Positions 1 through 7,081 of a DNA stretch of 14,838 bases are shown piece after piece (positions within the stretch are counted from its first letter, which is position 1; each line of letters begins with the position of its first letter). The stretch comes from Bacteroidota bacterium (GTDB lineage: Bacteria; Bacteroidota; Ignavibacteria; Kryptoniales; JAKASW01). The notes under the pieces were generated by a model. That model searched no databases. It had not been told where the DNA came from and worked only from the letters and a program-made list of their open reading frames with translations. The stretch lies in contig JAJYJD010000066.1 in NCBI GenBank assembly GCA_021789755.1, forward strand, positions 1 to 14,838, written 5' to 3'. The translations under genes were made by a program, and so were the position numbers.

Positions 1-144
1 GATACTTATATCTGTCAGAGTGCACTGAAGCAAATTGAATCGCCGGCCGACTGAAAGACGGCTTTCCAACAAAGAAAGAGTTCAGCGCCGCGCGGAGGAA
101 GGAATGTCTTCAGATCCGTCTATTCAGCTTCTCCAACACCTCTG

Positions 145-285
145 CACTCGCTCCAGCCTAAGCTGGAATCCCGCCTTTCTGGGAGGACTCAGAGACTCAT
201 GCAAGAATAGATGGCGCGGGACACGTGCCCGCATGGGGCGCGACGTAGCTGTCGGCGTGCCGATCCCGGAGCCGATGTTCTCGAT
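145..285. repeat. Dyad-rich non-coding block, possible interspersed repeat
   Basis: I see no gene in the first 280 bases. The block holds several short inverted repeats: TCCAGC/GCTGGA at 152-157 and 162-167 around CTAA, GCGGG/CCCGC at 216-220 and 228-232 around ACACGTG, and CGAC/GTCG around GTAGCT near 241-254. It ends where the recognisable cas3 similarity begins, near 283. That abrupt change suggests a repeat-type element or rearrangement joined to the cas3 scrap, but this is inference; no second copy lies in the window. Bases 1-144 show nothing I can name. Confidence 0.3.
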
Positions 286-470
286 TCCGTTGAAACCCTC
301 ACGCTTCATGAACGCTGGTTGCGTGGCCGTGCAAAAGAGAAAAGAGGTCCTTGCAAGCGCGCGGATATTCTTAAGCATCACGATTATTGGTTCGGCGTAC
401 TCCTTAGGGTCTGAACTTCATCGAAGATGACTGCCGTGACAGGCGCTGTGCCTTTATTCATGCCGTGGAG
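280..470 (-). pseudogene. cas3: Remnant of cas3 helicase (type I CRISPR-Cas), frameshifted
   Basis: Read on the minus strand, two adjacent frames together give a piece of a Cas3-like superfamily 2 helicase. The first frame, about 470 down to 405, gives APVTAVIFDEVQTL, which holds the Walker B DEVQ motif in the form usual for Cas3 (DEvQtLP). The second frame, about 403 down to 283, gives EYAEPIIVMLKNIRALAR and then TSFLFCTATQPAF and KREGFNGIEN; CTATQPA is the typical Cas3 motif III. The two pieces join naturally if one base was lost near 402-406. Only about 60 codons survive out of the 700-900 usual for Cas3. Upstream a stop closes the frame, and downstream similarity stops abruptly at the dyad-rich block. 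No other cas gene or repeat array is seen. The remnant cannot be functional. The assignment rests on motif recognition; the subtype cannot be told. Confidence 0.75.
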
Positions 471-494
471 GTTCAGTATATTCAAATCAAAGCC

Positions 495-499
495 AGAGG
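495..499 (+). promoter_or_regulatory. Ribosome binding site deciding the start at 507
   Basis: AGAGG lies 7 bases before the ATG at 507. An in-frame ATG at 465 has no comparable site and would place 14 extra residues in DNA belonging to the cas3 remnant, so 507 is preferred. Confidence 0.6.
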
Positions 500-506
500 C
501 ACAATC

Positions 507-959
507 ATGGATTTGAGCAAACTACTTCATGAGCATATGAACGAGATCCTCACCGAGGCTGAGAATTCTCTTTCCCGGGCACATCTCACTCATTATGAAA
601 AAGCCGGCGAGGAACACAACCGTCAGAAGCTTAAAGCACTCTACGTCCTTTCAGTAAGAGCCATCGCCGAAAAGAATCTCGGGCCCATGTTGTCGCATGC
701 CGAGGAGATCGCACGAGAGCGATACGAAGCGGGATTCGATCTTTCGGAGGTTCAGGCTGCCTTCAACGTCCTGGAAGAATCGGCGTGGAGATTCATTATG
801 AGGAGTCTTCCGCCCGCGGAATTTGGAGAAGCGATAGGGCTCATCAGCACGGTGCTCGGCGCGGGAAAAGATATGCTGGGCCGGACGTACGTGACTCTCG
901 CAAGTAAGTCGAAGGCACCGTCTCTCGACCTGCGCTCCCTCTTCGCCGGAACGTACTGA
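507..959 (+). CDS. Stand-alone RsbRD-type N-terminal sensor domain protein
   Basis: This 150-residue, all-helical, soluble protein resembles the N-terminal domain of RsbR/RsbRD proteins (RsbT co-antagonist N-terminal domain), which in stressosomes and related kinases senses signals upstream of a STAS domain. The core run, with RERYEAGFDLSEVQAAFNVLEE in the middle and a preceding helix ending AEKNLGPML, matches the usual pattern of that domain. No STAS, kinase or other output domain follows; the protein ends about 20 residues after the last helix. There is no signal peptide or membrane segment. The start at 507 is chosen for its AGAGG site. It stands alone: 238 bases separate it from the next gene, so co-transcription is uncertain. 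Family recognition is by eye; the role of such a stand-alone domain is not known to me. Confidence 0.65.
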   Translation: MDLSKLLHEHMNEILTEAENSLSRAHLTHYEKAGEEHNRQKLKALYVLSVRAIAEKNLGPMLSHAEEIARERYEAGFDLSEVQAAFNVLEESAWRFIMRSLPPAEFGEAIGLISTVLGAGKDMLGRTYVTLASKSKAPSLDLRSLFAGTY

Positions 960-1197
960 TAATAAGCGGAGACCGGACGGGCATATGCCGGCTGATTTCA
1001 TGCCGGGCATTCTGCTCAATCAACGTCCTTCATGCGGGTGATCAGTTATGTACAGGTGACCGTCATTCCGGCATTTCCAGACTGCGTGCAGGCACTTCGT
1101 CAGGTGAACATTATTTCGCCGCGTTACGCCAACCTTAAACCATTTGCTTCCCTGTTTTGTTGAATATCGATAGAACAAGTGCCGGATCGAAGCCTGT
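960..1197. other. Intergenic region with no gene recognised
   Basis: The 238 bases between the RsbRD-type gene and the NADH dehydrogenase contain no convincing reading frame on either strand. An imperfect inverted repeat (ATGCCGG at 985-991 against CCGGGCAT at 1003-1010) lies 25 bases after the first gene, but it has an unpaired G and no T-run, so I do not call it a terminator. The promoter of the downstream gene presumably lies here but I cannot place it. Confidence 0.4.
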
Positions 1198-2433
1198 ATG
1201 AAAAGCAATAGAAAGACAATTGTAATTCTCGGAAGCGGTTTTGCCGCTCTTAGTCTTGTGAAAAACATAAAGCTGGATTACTATCAGGTTTCAATTGTAA
1301 GCCCGCGGAATCATTTCCTGTTTACCCCTTTGCTTCCCAGCACGACCGTAGGAACAATAGAATTCCGGAGTATAATCGAGCCGATCAGAACCTCAAGAGT
1401 CGATATCCGCTACTACCAGGCGGAATGTGTTTCGATTTCGGAAGAGAAGAACAGAATCCAATGCAGGACAGTACAGGACAGGGAAATCTTCGAATTAGCT
1501 TACGATTACCTAGTAATCGCCGTCGGTGCCGTAAACAACACGTTTGGCATCCCGGGCGTCAGTGAAAACGCTCTTTTTCTCAAAGAGCTTCAGGACGCGC
1601 GTTCCATAAGAGGAAGGATCATCGGGAATTTCGAAAGAGCCAGCGCACCGAATCTACCGGATGCGGAGCGAAATAGGCTTCTTCACTTCGTCGTTGTCGG
1701 CGGCGGACCGACCGGTGTGGAGTTCGCTGCGGAGCTGAACGATTTCATCCGGGAGGACCTGGTAAAATGGTACCCGGCTCTGATTCCAGAGACGAGGATA
1801 ACCCTCCTCGAAGCAACAGACCAAATCCTGAGCGCCTTCGATTCCCGTTTGGCTGAATACGCCATGCGTCTCTTCCAACGGCAGAGTATAGACGTCAGGC
1901 CGAACACGCCCGTGAAAGAAGTGAGGCTCGACCGAATAATATTGCACGATGGAACTTCACTCCGCTGCGGTCTCGTGGTCTGGTCGACGGGTATCGGACC
2001 GACGGAACTTATCCGGTCGCTTACTTACGGCAAGAACCGGGCTTCCCGCCTCCTGACGGACGAGTACCTCCGTGTCGATGGGAAAGAAAATATTTACGCA
2101 GCGGGTGACTGTGCCACGCCGGCCGAGGTCAGTTATCCGGCAACCGCCCAGGTCGCGCAGCAGCAGGGGAAATATCTGGCCCGTCATTTCAACAGGGTGG
2201 CCAGGCAGAAGTCCGTATCTCACTTCAGGTATCACGACCTCGGGATGCTGGCCTACGTCGGCGGTCGGCGCGCGCTCGCCGATCTGCCGAACGTGAAAGG
2301 GCACGGCTTCGCCACTTTTCTTTTCTGGAGATCGGCCTATCTTACAAGACTCGTCAGCATGAAAAACAAGATCCTGGTCCTCTTTGACTGGATCAAAGCT
2401 TCGGTTTTCGGCAGGGACATCAGCAGTTTCTGA
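1198..2433 (+). CDS. ndh: Type II NADH:quinone oxidoreductase (NDH-2), NDI1-like
   Basis: This is a single-subunit FAD enzyme that oxidises NADH and reduces membrane quinone without pumping protons. The 411 residues hold an N-terminal FAD-binding loop GSGFAA (residues 11-16), the NDI1-type stretch NHFLFTPLLPSTTVGT (about 38-53), a second nucleotide-binding loop GGGPTGVEFAAEL (about 165-178) for NADH, and AAGDCA near 301-306, which contacts FAD. AQVAQQQGKYLARHF (about 317-331) corresponds to the quinone-site helix. The C-terminal amphipathic tail, FLFWRSAYLTRL then LFDWIKASVFGRDI, is the membrane-anchoring end seen in yeast NDI1 and its bacterial relatives. Length is a little under the eukaryotic proteins, which carry a targeting sequence. 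The ATG at 1198 has only a weak upstream site (GGAT), yet the protein begins exactly where the family does. Confidence 0.92.
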   Translation: MKSNRKTIVILGSGFAALSLVKNIKLDYYQVSIVSPRNHFLFTPLLPSTTVGTIEFRSIIEPIRTSRVDIRYYQAECVSISEEKNRIQCRTVQDREIFELAYDYLVIAVGAVNNTFGIPGVSENALFLKELQDARSIRGRIIGNFERASAPNLPDAERNRLLHFVVVGGGPTGVEFAAELNDFIREDLVKWYPALIPETRITLLEATDQILSAFDSRLAEYAMRLFQRQSIDVRPNTPVKEVRLDRIILHDGTSLRCGLVVWSTGIGPTELIRSLTYGKNRASRLLTDEYLRVDGKENIYAAGDCATPAEVSYPATAQVAQQQGKYLARHFNRVARQKSVSHFRYHDLGMLAYVGGRRALADLPNVKGHGFATFLFWRSAYLTRLVSMKNKILVLFDWIKASVFGRDISSF

Positions 2434-2524
2434 CATACGGCCGGATTCCGGCGGACCCCGACCGCCGTGCAAAACCCGCTTGGAATTGAAGTCGGTAGAT
2501 TGCATTTTCCATTGGAGGAAGGAA

Positions 2525-2611
2525 GTGGCGGTTTCGGATACCTTTCTTAGCGAAACAAATAAACCGGTAACAGTCTCTAAAGTGAAATCCAGCGGCAGGA
2601 TTGGGTTGTGA
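2525..2611 (+). CDS. Short coupled reading frame before the histidine kinase
   Basis: A GTG-started frame of 28 codons (beginning VAVSDTFLSE, ending SSGRIGL) is preceded by a strong ribosome binding site, GGAGG at 2514-2518, six bases away. Its TGA stop at 2609-2611 overlaps the GTG start of the hybrid kinase (GTGA). This is the classic arrangement for translational coupling, so the frame is probably translated and may set kinase expression. The peptide has no signal sequence, membrane segment or family I recognise. It could equally be a mere leader whose sequence does not matter. The rest of the gap from 2434 to 2524 holds nothing I can name. Confidence 0.5.
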   Translation: MAVSDTFLSETNKPVTVSKVKSSGRIGL

Positions 2612-5600
2612 ATATTTTCAGGCGATTTTCAAGCGCGCTTTCCACACATCCGAATCTCGGGATAATCGCAATTACAATTTTCATGATAGCGGCGATTGTC
2701 GGCGGTACATATTTCGCAACGAGTGACCTGGAGGGGAGACTAACCAACATCGTATTCAGCTCCAACAGCTTCACCTCTTATACCACCGCAACCCATATAA
2801 AGGACTATCTTGAGAGCAGAGCCACCGGGCTGAGTTCCATGGCCGGGGCGCTGGCCCACGATGCTTCATTCAGCCAAAGAACAAAGGATGTCGACACTTA
2901 CTACGGTTTCGTGAAGACGAGAAATGTATCTGCCGCTTTGCTCATCTCGCGGTCGGGGACCATAGTCTATTCGACGAGGAAGAAATACATCGGCACCGAC
3001 CTGTCTTCTTCTGATTTCTGGCATTATCTGAAGAAGACTTCGGCCGCAACCGAGTCGTCGAAGCAGACAGTGCAGCAAAGCTCCGGCGTGCCACCGGTGC
3101 TGCCATATGTCGGCAAAGGGGACACATCGAGCTTCCTGCTGATTGGCGCGCCCATTTACGCAAGTAACGCGAATGGGAAGCCGGAGTTCAAGGGCGCGTT
3201 CGCGCTTTTCATCAACCAGTTCCAGGTCGTTCCACCGCCCACCAGGAACGTCCTCGGGCTCGAAGACACGACGGCGCGGATGGCGGTCGGACTCTTTACG
3301 CGATCCGGATACCCGTTCATACACCTGTGGTCGACAGTCCCAAGCTGGAACAAGCAGAGTCTCCGGCCTCTGCTGCGAGGAGGAAGGACGCTTTGCGCGT
3401 CGTGCCATACCCAGAACGACATAGATCTTATACTCGGAGGGACATCAGAGCTCGGCACCGGCCTCATGAAATCGAATCTGATAAATTCGAACGGCGGAGA
3501 GTTCCTCTGGACCTCCAGCAAACTGACTTCCGACAACATGCATCTTCAGGACAGCGTATGGTACATCGTGGTAAGCGTCGACAAGGGGCCAGTCCAGACG
3601 TCGGTGAACTCTTACGTCCGGGGTTTGCTCGTGCTGATGGGAGGGACGGTCCTGCTGCTTGTCGTCGTACTCAGCCTCGGCTTCTACGCGTACAGGCGGA
3701 GCGCCCTCGAGAGCCAGCGCCTCGTTCATCTCGAACAGGTGGCGCGGATCAGGGAGCAGTACGAAGTTCTCATCGAAAAATCGAACGACGGAATCTACAT
3801 ACTATTTGAAGATTCAATCGTCTTCGCCAACAAAACCTTTCAGGATATGCTCGGCTACACTCTCGAAGAGTTGTCCAACAAGAACTTCCTTGATCTGGTG
3901 GCACCGGAGAGCAGGCATCTGATCGAGGAAAGGGGCGAGATGTATAACCGCGGAGCGAAACTCGAGTCGCGATATGGATTCCTGGCGCTTTCCAAAGACG
4001 GGCGCCGGATCCCGGTAGAGGTGAGCGTTACGCATGTTCCTACAGACGGGAAGGTCAGGACTATCGGCATCGTGCGCGATCTCAGCGAGCTCGCCGCCCA
4101 GAAGCAGCTGTATGAGGACCTGTTCAGGAACGCGCCTATAGGCCTCGGCATGTACAAAAATTTTAAGGCCGTGAAGGTGAACGAGACAGCCAGCAGGCTT
4201 CTCGGTTACGACAGTCCTGAGGATTTGATAGGGATACACGTCCTTGAGCTCGTCCACCCCGAAGACCTTGGGGTGGTTCGCGAGCGGGTCAAGAAGGCTA
4301 TGGAAGACCGGCTTCCGGCTCCGCCGATGGAAGAGAAATTTTTAAGACGCGATGGATCCACCTTGCCGGTACTTGTACTCTCTCAGCCCGTGGTGTATGA
4401 AGGCGAAGACGCGGTTCAGATCGCATTCATTTCACTCGAAGACCGGAAAAAACTCGAGGAGAATCTTGCACACGAGGCGGCCATCCAGGAACAGGAGAAA
4501 GCGAGGCTCGACACGCTTCTCCAGAGTCTCGATGAGGGAATTCTCTTCCAGAGCCCCGACGGCAGCGTAGAATTTGTAAACTCCGAATTCTGCCGGATCT
4601 TCGGTTTTGACGACCCCTCGAAACTGATCGGATCTTCTTCAGCGGAACTCCTCCATCAGGCATCGCACAGGATCAAGAATCCCGACGACTTTGTGGCAAG
4701 AGTCTCCAGAGACGTGGAGCAGAAAGAGACCGTGAGGGGGGCGAGGCTGGAGTTCACAGACGACAAAATCGTGGAAAGAAGCGCGCTTCCGATTTTCAAC
4801 TCGAGCGGGAAATACACGGGAAGGCTCGGCATCTTCCGGGACATAACGCCGCGCGAAAAGAGCGAGGAGGCCATCAAACGCCTCCAACGCACCGAGCTCC
4901 TCGGCAGGCTCGCAGGGGGAATCGCCCACGATTTCAATAACGTCCTCGCAATTATCATCGGAAGTCTGCAGATGATTCTCAGAAAGGCGGACAATCCGGC
5001 GGCAATCGAGGAAAACACCCAGCGTGCGCTTTCGAGCGCGATCCGCGGGTCCGAGGTCGCGAAGAGACTCCTCCAGTTCGTCCGCTATTCCCCCGAAGGG
5101 TTCAAAGAGTTCTCACTGAGACATATCGTGGAAGAAACCACATCGATCATCAAACATACTTTCGAGGAGAATATTTCGGTCCATACCGAATTCGTCGTGA
5201 ACGACGCGCTCGTCCTCGGATCCCCGGGAGACATTCAACAGGTGATCATCAACCTCGCCAACAACTCCCGGGATGCCATGCCGAACGGCGGAACCCTGAC
5301 CATTTCACTCACGACCGCGGACAAAAGCCACATCGAAAAAAGACTGGGGGCGCCACCGAGCGAAGACTACGTACTTTTGATCATCCAGGACACCGGTTAC
5401 GGGATAGAGGACGGCAAGCTCGAAAAGATTTTCGATCCCTTCTTCACGACGAAGGAAATCGGCAAGGGCACAGGGCTCGGACTCTCGATAGTGCAGACGA
5501 TAATCTCCGCTCATAACGGATTCATAGAAGTGAAGAGTGCTCCCAACAGCGGGACGACTTTCTTCATCTACCTTCCGATGAGCGCAGGGGAGCAGGGTGT

Positions 5601-6021
5601 CGCACAAGCCAAGGAGCCGTCAGGGGAAAACCCGGAACAACTTCCTTCCGTAAAACGCGCAACCGTCCTTGTCGTGGAAGACGAACCGGAACTTCGCAAC
5701 CTCCTGCGTGAATATCTGACGGAAAGAGGATTCAACGTGATAGACGCGGCTAACGGAGAGGACGGTTACAGACTCTTCCAGGGTCACAATGAAATTACCG
5801 TCGTGCTCTCCGATCTCGGATTGCCGAAACTGCCGGGCGATAAACTGATAGCAAGGATAAAGTCCGAAAGGCGGGAAGTAAAATGTATTCTCGCAACCGG
5901 TTACCTTACCCCGTCAGCGGACGGGACACTTGCAGGTTTGGACGTCCAAACCGTAATGAAGCCGTACAATCTTTCGGCGATCTATAATATTCTTGCGGGA
6001 ATAACTGAGGATAAGGCCTAG
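2608..6021 (+). CDS. Membrane hybrid histidine kinase with periplasmic heme motif
   Basis: This 1137-residue sensor kinase autophosphorylates and passes phosphate to its own receiver. Order: membrane helix 1 (about 17-37); extracytoplasmic Cache-like sensor region (about 40-335) containing CASCH (C263, C266, H267), a covalent c-type heme motif; membrane helix 2 (about 339-362); short coiled segment; three PAS domains (about 384-495, 500-620, 632-745); HisKA domain with GGIAHDFNN and phospho-acceptor H774; HATPase with N-box LANNSRDAMPNGG (about 882-894), DTGYGI (about 928), DPFFTT and GKGTGLGLS; and a C-terminal receiver (about 1018-1135) with E1024/D1025, phospho-acceptor D1069 and K1118. 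The GTG start has AGGA seven bases upstream, and a stop lies in frame 30 bases before it. No DNA-binding output is present, so a separate phosphotransfer partner or regulator must act outside the window. The heme motif suggests redox or gas sensing in the periplasm; that function is inferred. Confidence 0.93.
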   Translation: MNIFRRFSSALSTHPNLGIIAITIFMIAAIVGGTYFATSDLEGRLTNIVFSSNSFTSYTTATHIKDYLESRATGLSSMAGALAHDASFSQRTKDVDTYYGFVKTRNVSAALLISRSGTIVYSTRKKYIGTDLSSSDFWHYLKKTSAATESSKQTVQQSSGVPPVLPYVGKGDTSSFLLIGAPIYASNANGKPEFKGAFALFINQFQVVPPPTRNVLGLEDTTARMAVGLFTRSGYPFIHLWSTVPSWNKQSLRPLLRGGRTLCASCHTQNDIDLILGGTSELGTGLMKSNLINSNGGEFLWTSSKLTSDNMHLQDSVWYIVVSVDKGPVQTSVNSYVRGLLVLMGGTVLLLVVVLSLGFYAYRRSALESQRLVHLEQVARIREQYEVLIEKSNDGIYILFEDSIVFANKTFQDMLGYTLEELSNKNFLDLVAPESRHLIEERGEMYNRGAKLESRYGFLALSKDGRRIPVEVSVTHVPTDGKVRTIGIVRDLSELAAQKQLYEDLFRNAPIGLGMYKNFKAVKVNETASRLLGYDSPEDLIGIHVLELVHPEDLGVVRERVKKAMEDRLPAPPMEEKFLRRDGSTLPVLVLSQPVVYEGEDAVQIAFISLEDRKKLEENLAHEAAIQEQEKARLDTLLQSLDEGILFQSPDGSVEFVNSEFCRIFGFDDPSKLIGSSSAELLHQASHRIKNPDDFVARVSRDVEQKETVRGARLEFTDDKIVERSALPIFNSSGKYTGRLGIFRDITPREKSEEAIKRLQRTELLGRLAGGIAHDFNNVLAIIIGSLQMILRKADNPAAIEENTQRALSSAIRGSEVAKRLLQFVRYSPEGFKEFSLRHIVEETTSIIKHTFEENISVHTEFVVNDALVLGSPGDIQQVIINLANNSRDAMPNGGTLTISLTTADKSHIEKRLGAPPSEDYVLLIIQDTGYGIEDGKLEKIFDPFFTTKEIGKGTGLGLSIVQTIISAHNGFIEVKSAPNSGTTFFIYLPMSAGEQGVAQAKEPSGENPEQLPSVKRATVLVVEDEPELRNLLREYLTERGFNVIDAANGEDGYRLFQGHNEITVVLSDLGLPKLPGDKLIARIKSERREVKCILATGYLTPSADGTLAGLDVQTVMKPYNLSAIYNILAGITEDKA

Positions 6022-6103
6022 TCGGGATGCGCAACCCGGCAGCGAGCTAATGGATTGACCCGCAACCGCGCGGCAAAAGAAATAACACTGAAGGGGGACA
6101 GGC

Positions 6104-7081
6104 ATGAATTGGAAGATTGCATTCATGGTGGGGGTGCTGACGAACATGGCCATCTCTCAAGGCGTGGTAATCAACGAGCTCATGTACGGTCCATCCGGCG
6201 GAGAACCGGAATGGGTCGAGCTCTACAACAACGGTCCCGACAGCGTCAACATAAGAGATTGGACAATCTGCAACAAAACCGGCGTTAGATATTTCCTCCG
6301 GCTCTCGGATCTTTACATCCGATCTCATTCCTACCTGGTCATCACAAACTCGAACACATTCGCAGACATTCATCCGGAGGCTGTTGGGCGTTACATCATC
6401 GTCAGCTGGTCGCAGTACTTCCTCGTGAACTCCGGAGACACGGTCGCTTTACATGATGAGCGCGGTACACTCGTGGACTCCGTCTATTATTCGCCTTCCT
6501 GGGGAGGCACCGGCGGAAAATCGCTGGAAAGGAAATCCGCCTCGGACTCGTCGAGGTCTAAACAGAATTGGGGAACCTCGATCGATCCGGGTGGAAGCAC
6601 GCCCGGCATTGTGAACAGTCTTACTCCTAAAGAATATGACTTGAAGTTGTCGGCTTTCTCGGCCGTTTACATGCCCGGTGAATCGAAATCGGTTTTCGAC
6701 TTCTGGGTGAAGAACGTCGGCACCAAGACCGTACCTTTGTTCTCGGTCAATGTGATCATCGACTATGACTCCGACTCACTCGCCGGCGCCGGCGAACTCG
6801 TCGCAACCGATTCCGGCCGCGGGTTGAACGGGGGGGATTCGATTCGCTTTCTCATCGAGAAGATTTCCGCAAATCCGGGCAGATACAACGTGATAGCAAG
6901 GGCCGACTGCCCTTTCGATCAGGACACAACGAACAACTGGATGATCGCGAGACTGCGTTTTTCCTATTCATCCGGATCAATAGTGGTGAACGAGATCATG
7001 TACGCGCCGGTAAGTCCGCGACCCGAGGGGTCTGGTGCCCTTCTGCCATCAATTCGGAGGCGGGAAGGTACGAAAGCGTGA
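6104..7081 (+). CDS. Secreted lamin-tail-domain protein, truncated by element insertion
   Basis: The protein begins with a signal peptide (about residues 1-19, MNWKIAFMVGVLTNMAIS) and is therefore exported. A lamin-tail domain follows at about 20-135, with VVINELMYGP and EPEWVELYNNGP as the typical opening. Next is a CARDB-like beta-sandwich (about 178-290), starting YDLKLSAFSAVYMPGE and ending near NNWMIARLRFSY. A second lamin-tail domain opens with IVVNEIMYAP (about 293-302) and then breaks off: the last 23 residues, beginning VSPRPEGS, resemble no family and are read from mobile-element DNA antisense to the recombinase. The remainder of the original gene should lie beyond the far end of the element, outside the window. 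A strong GGGGGA site at 6093-6098 precedes the ATG by five bases. Such proteins are secreted surface or matrix components; the exact role is unknown. The N-terminal piece may still be expressed. Confidence 0.8.
   Translation: MNWKIAFMVGVLTNMAISQGVVINELMYGPSGGEPEWVELYNNGPDSVNIRDWTICNKTGVRYFLRLSDLYIRSHSYLVITNSNTFADIHPEAVGRYIIVSWSQYFLVNSGDTVALHDERGTLVDSVYYSPSWGGTGGKSLERKSASDSSRSKQNWGTSIDPGGSTPGIVNSLTPKEYDLKLSAFSAVYMPGESKSVFDFWVKNVGTKTVPLFSVNVIIDYDSDSLAGAGELVATDSGRGLNGGDSIRFLIEKISANPGRYNVIARADCPFDQDTTNNWMIARLRFSYSSGSIVVNEIMYAPVSPRPEGSGALLPSIRRREGTKA
6996..7032. other. attL: Probable left attachment junction of the integrated element
   Basis: Host coding sense ends and element sequence begins between about 7007 and 7016. 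In the lamin-tail gene the conserved motif NEIMYAP is complete at 7009, after which the expected SGGEPEW-like continuation is missing. On the other strand the serine recombinase reads out through the same point, and its stop (6996-6998) falls in host sequence. The short inverted repeat GACCC/GGGTC at 7020-7024 and 7028-7032 lies on the element side and may be part of the recombinase recognition site. The exact crossover dinucleotide cannot be set without the right end or the empty site. Confidence 0.6.

Noticed and set aside
35..430. Plus-strand open frames in the first 430 bases
   Set aside because: They have no ribosome binding site or known motif, and the minus strand of the same stretch carries recognisable cas3 motifs.
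985..1010. Inverted repeat after the RsbRD-type gene as a terminator
   Set aside because: The stem has an unpaired base and there is no T-run after it.
1957..2505. A 182-codon minus-strand frame opposite the NADH dehydrogenase
   Set aside because: It lies antisense to a clearly real gene and shows only arginine/proline-rich composition with no family motif.
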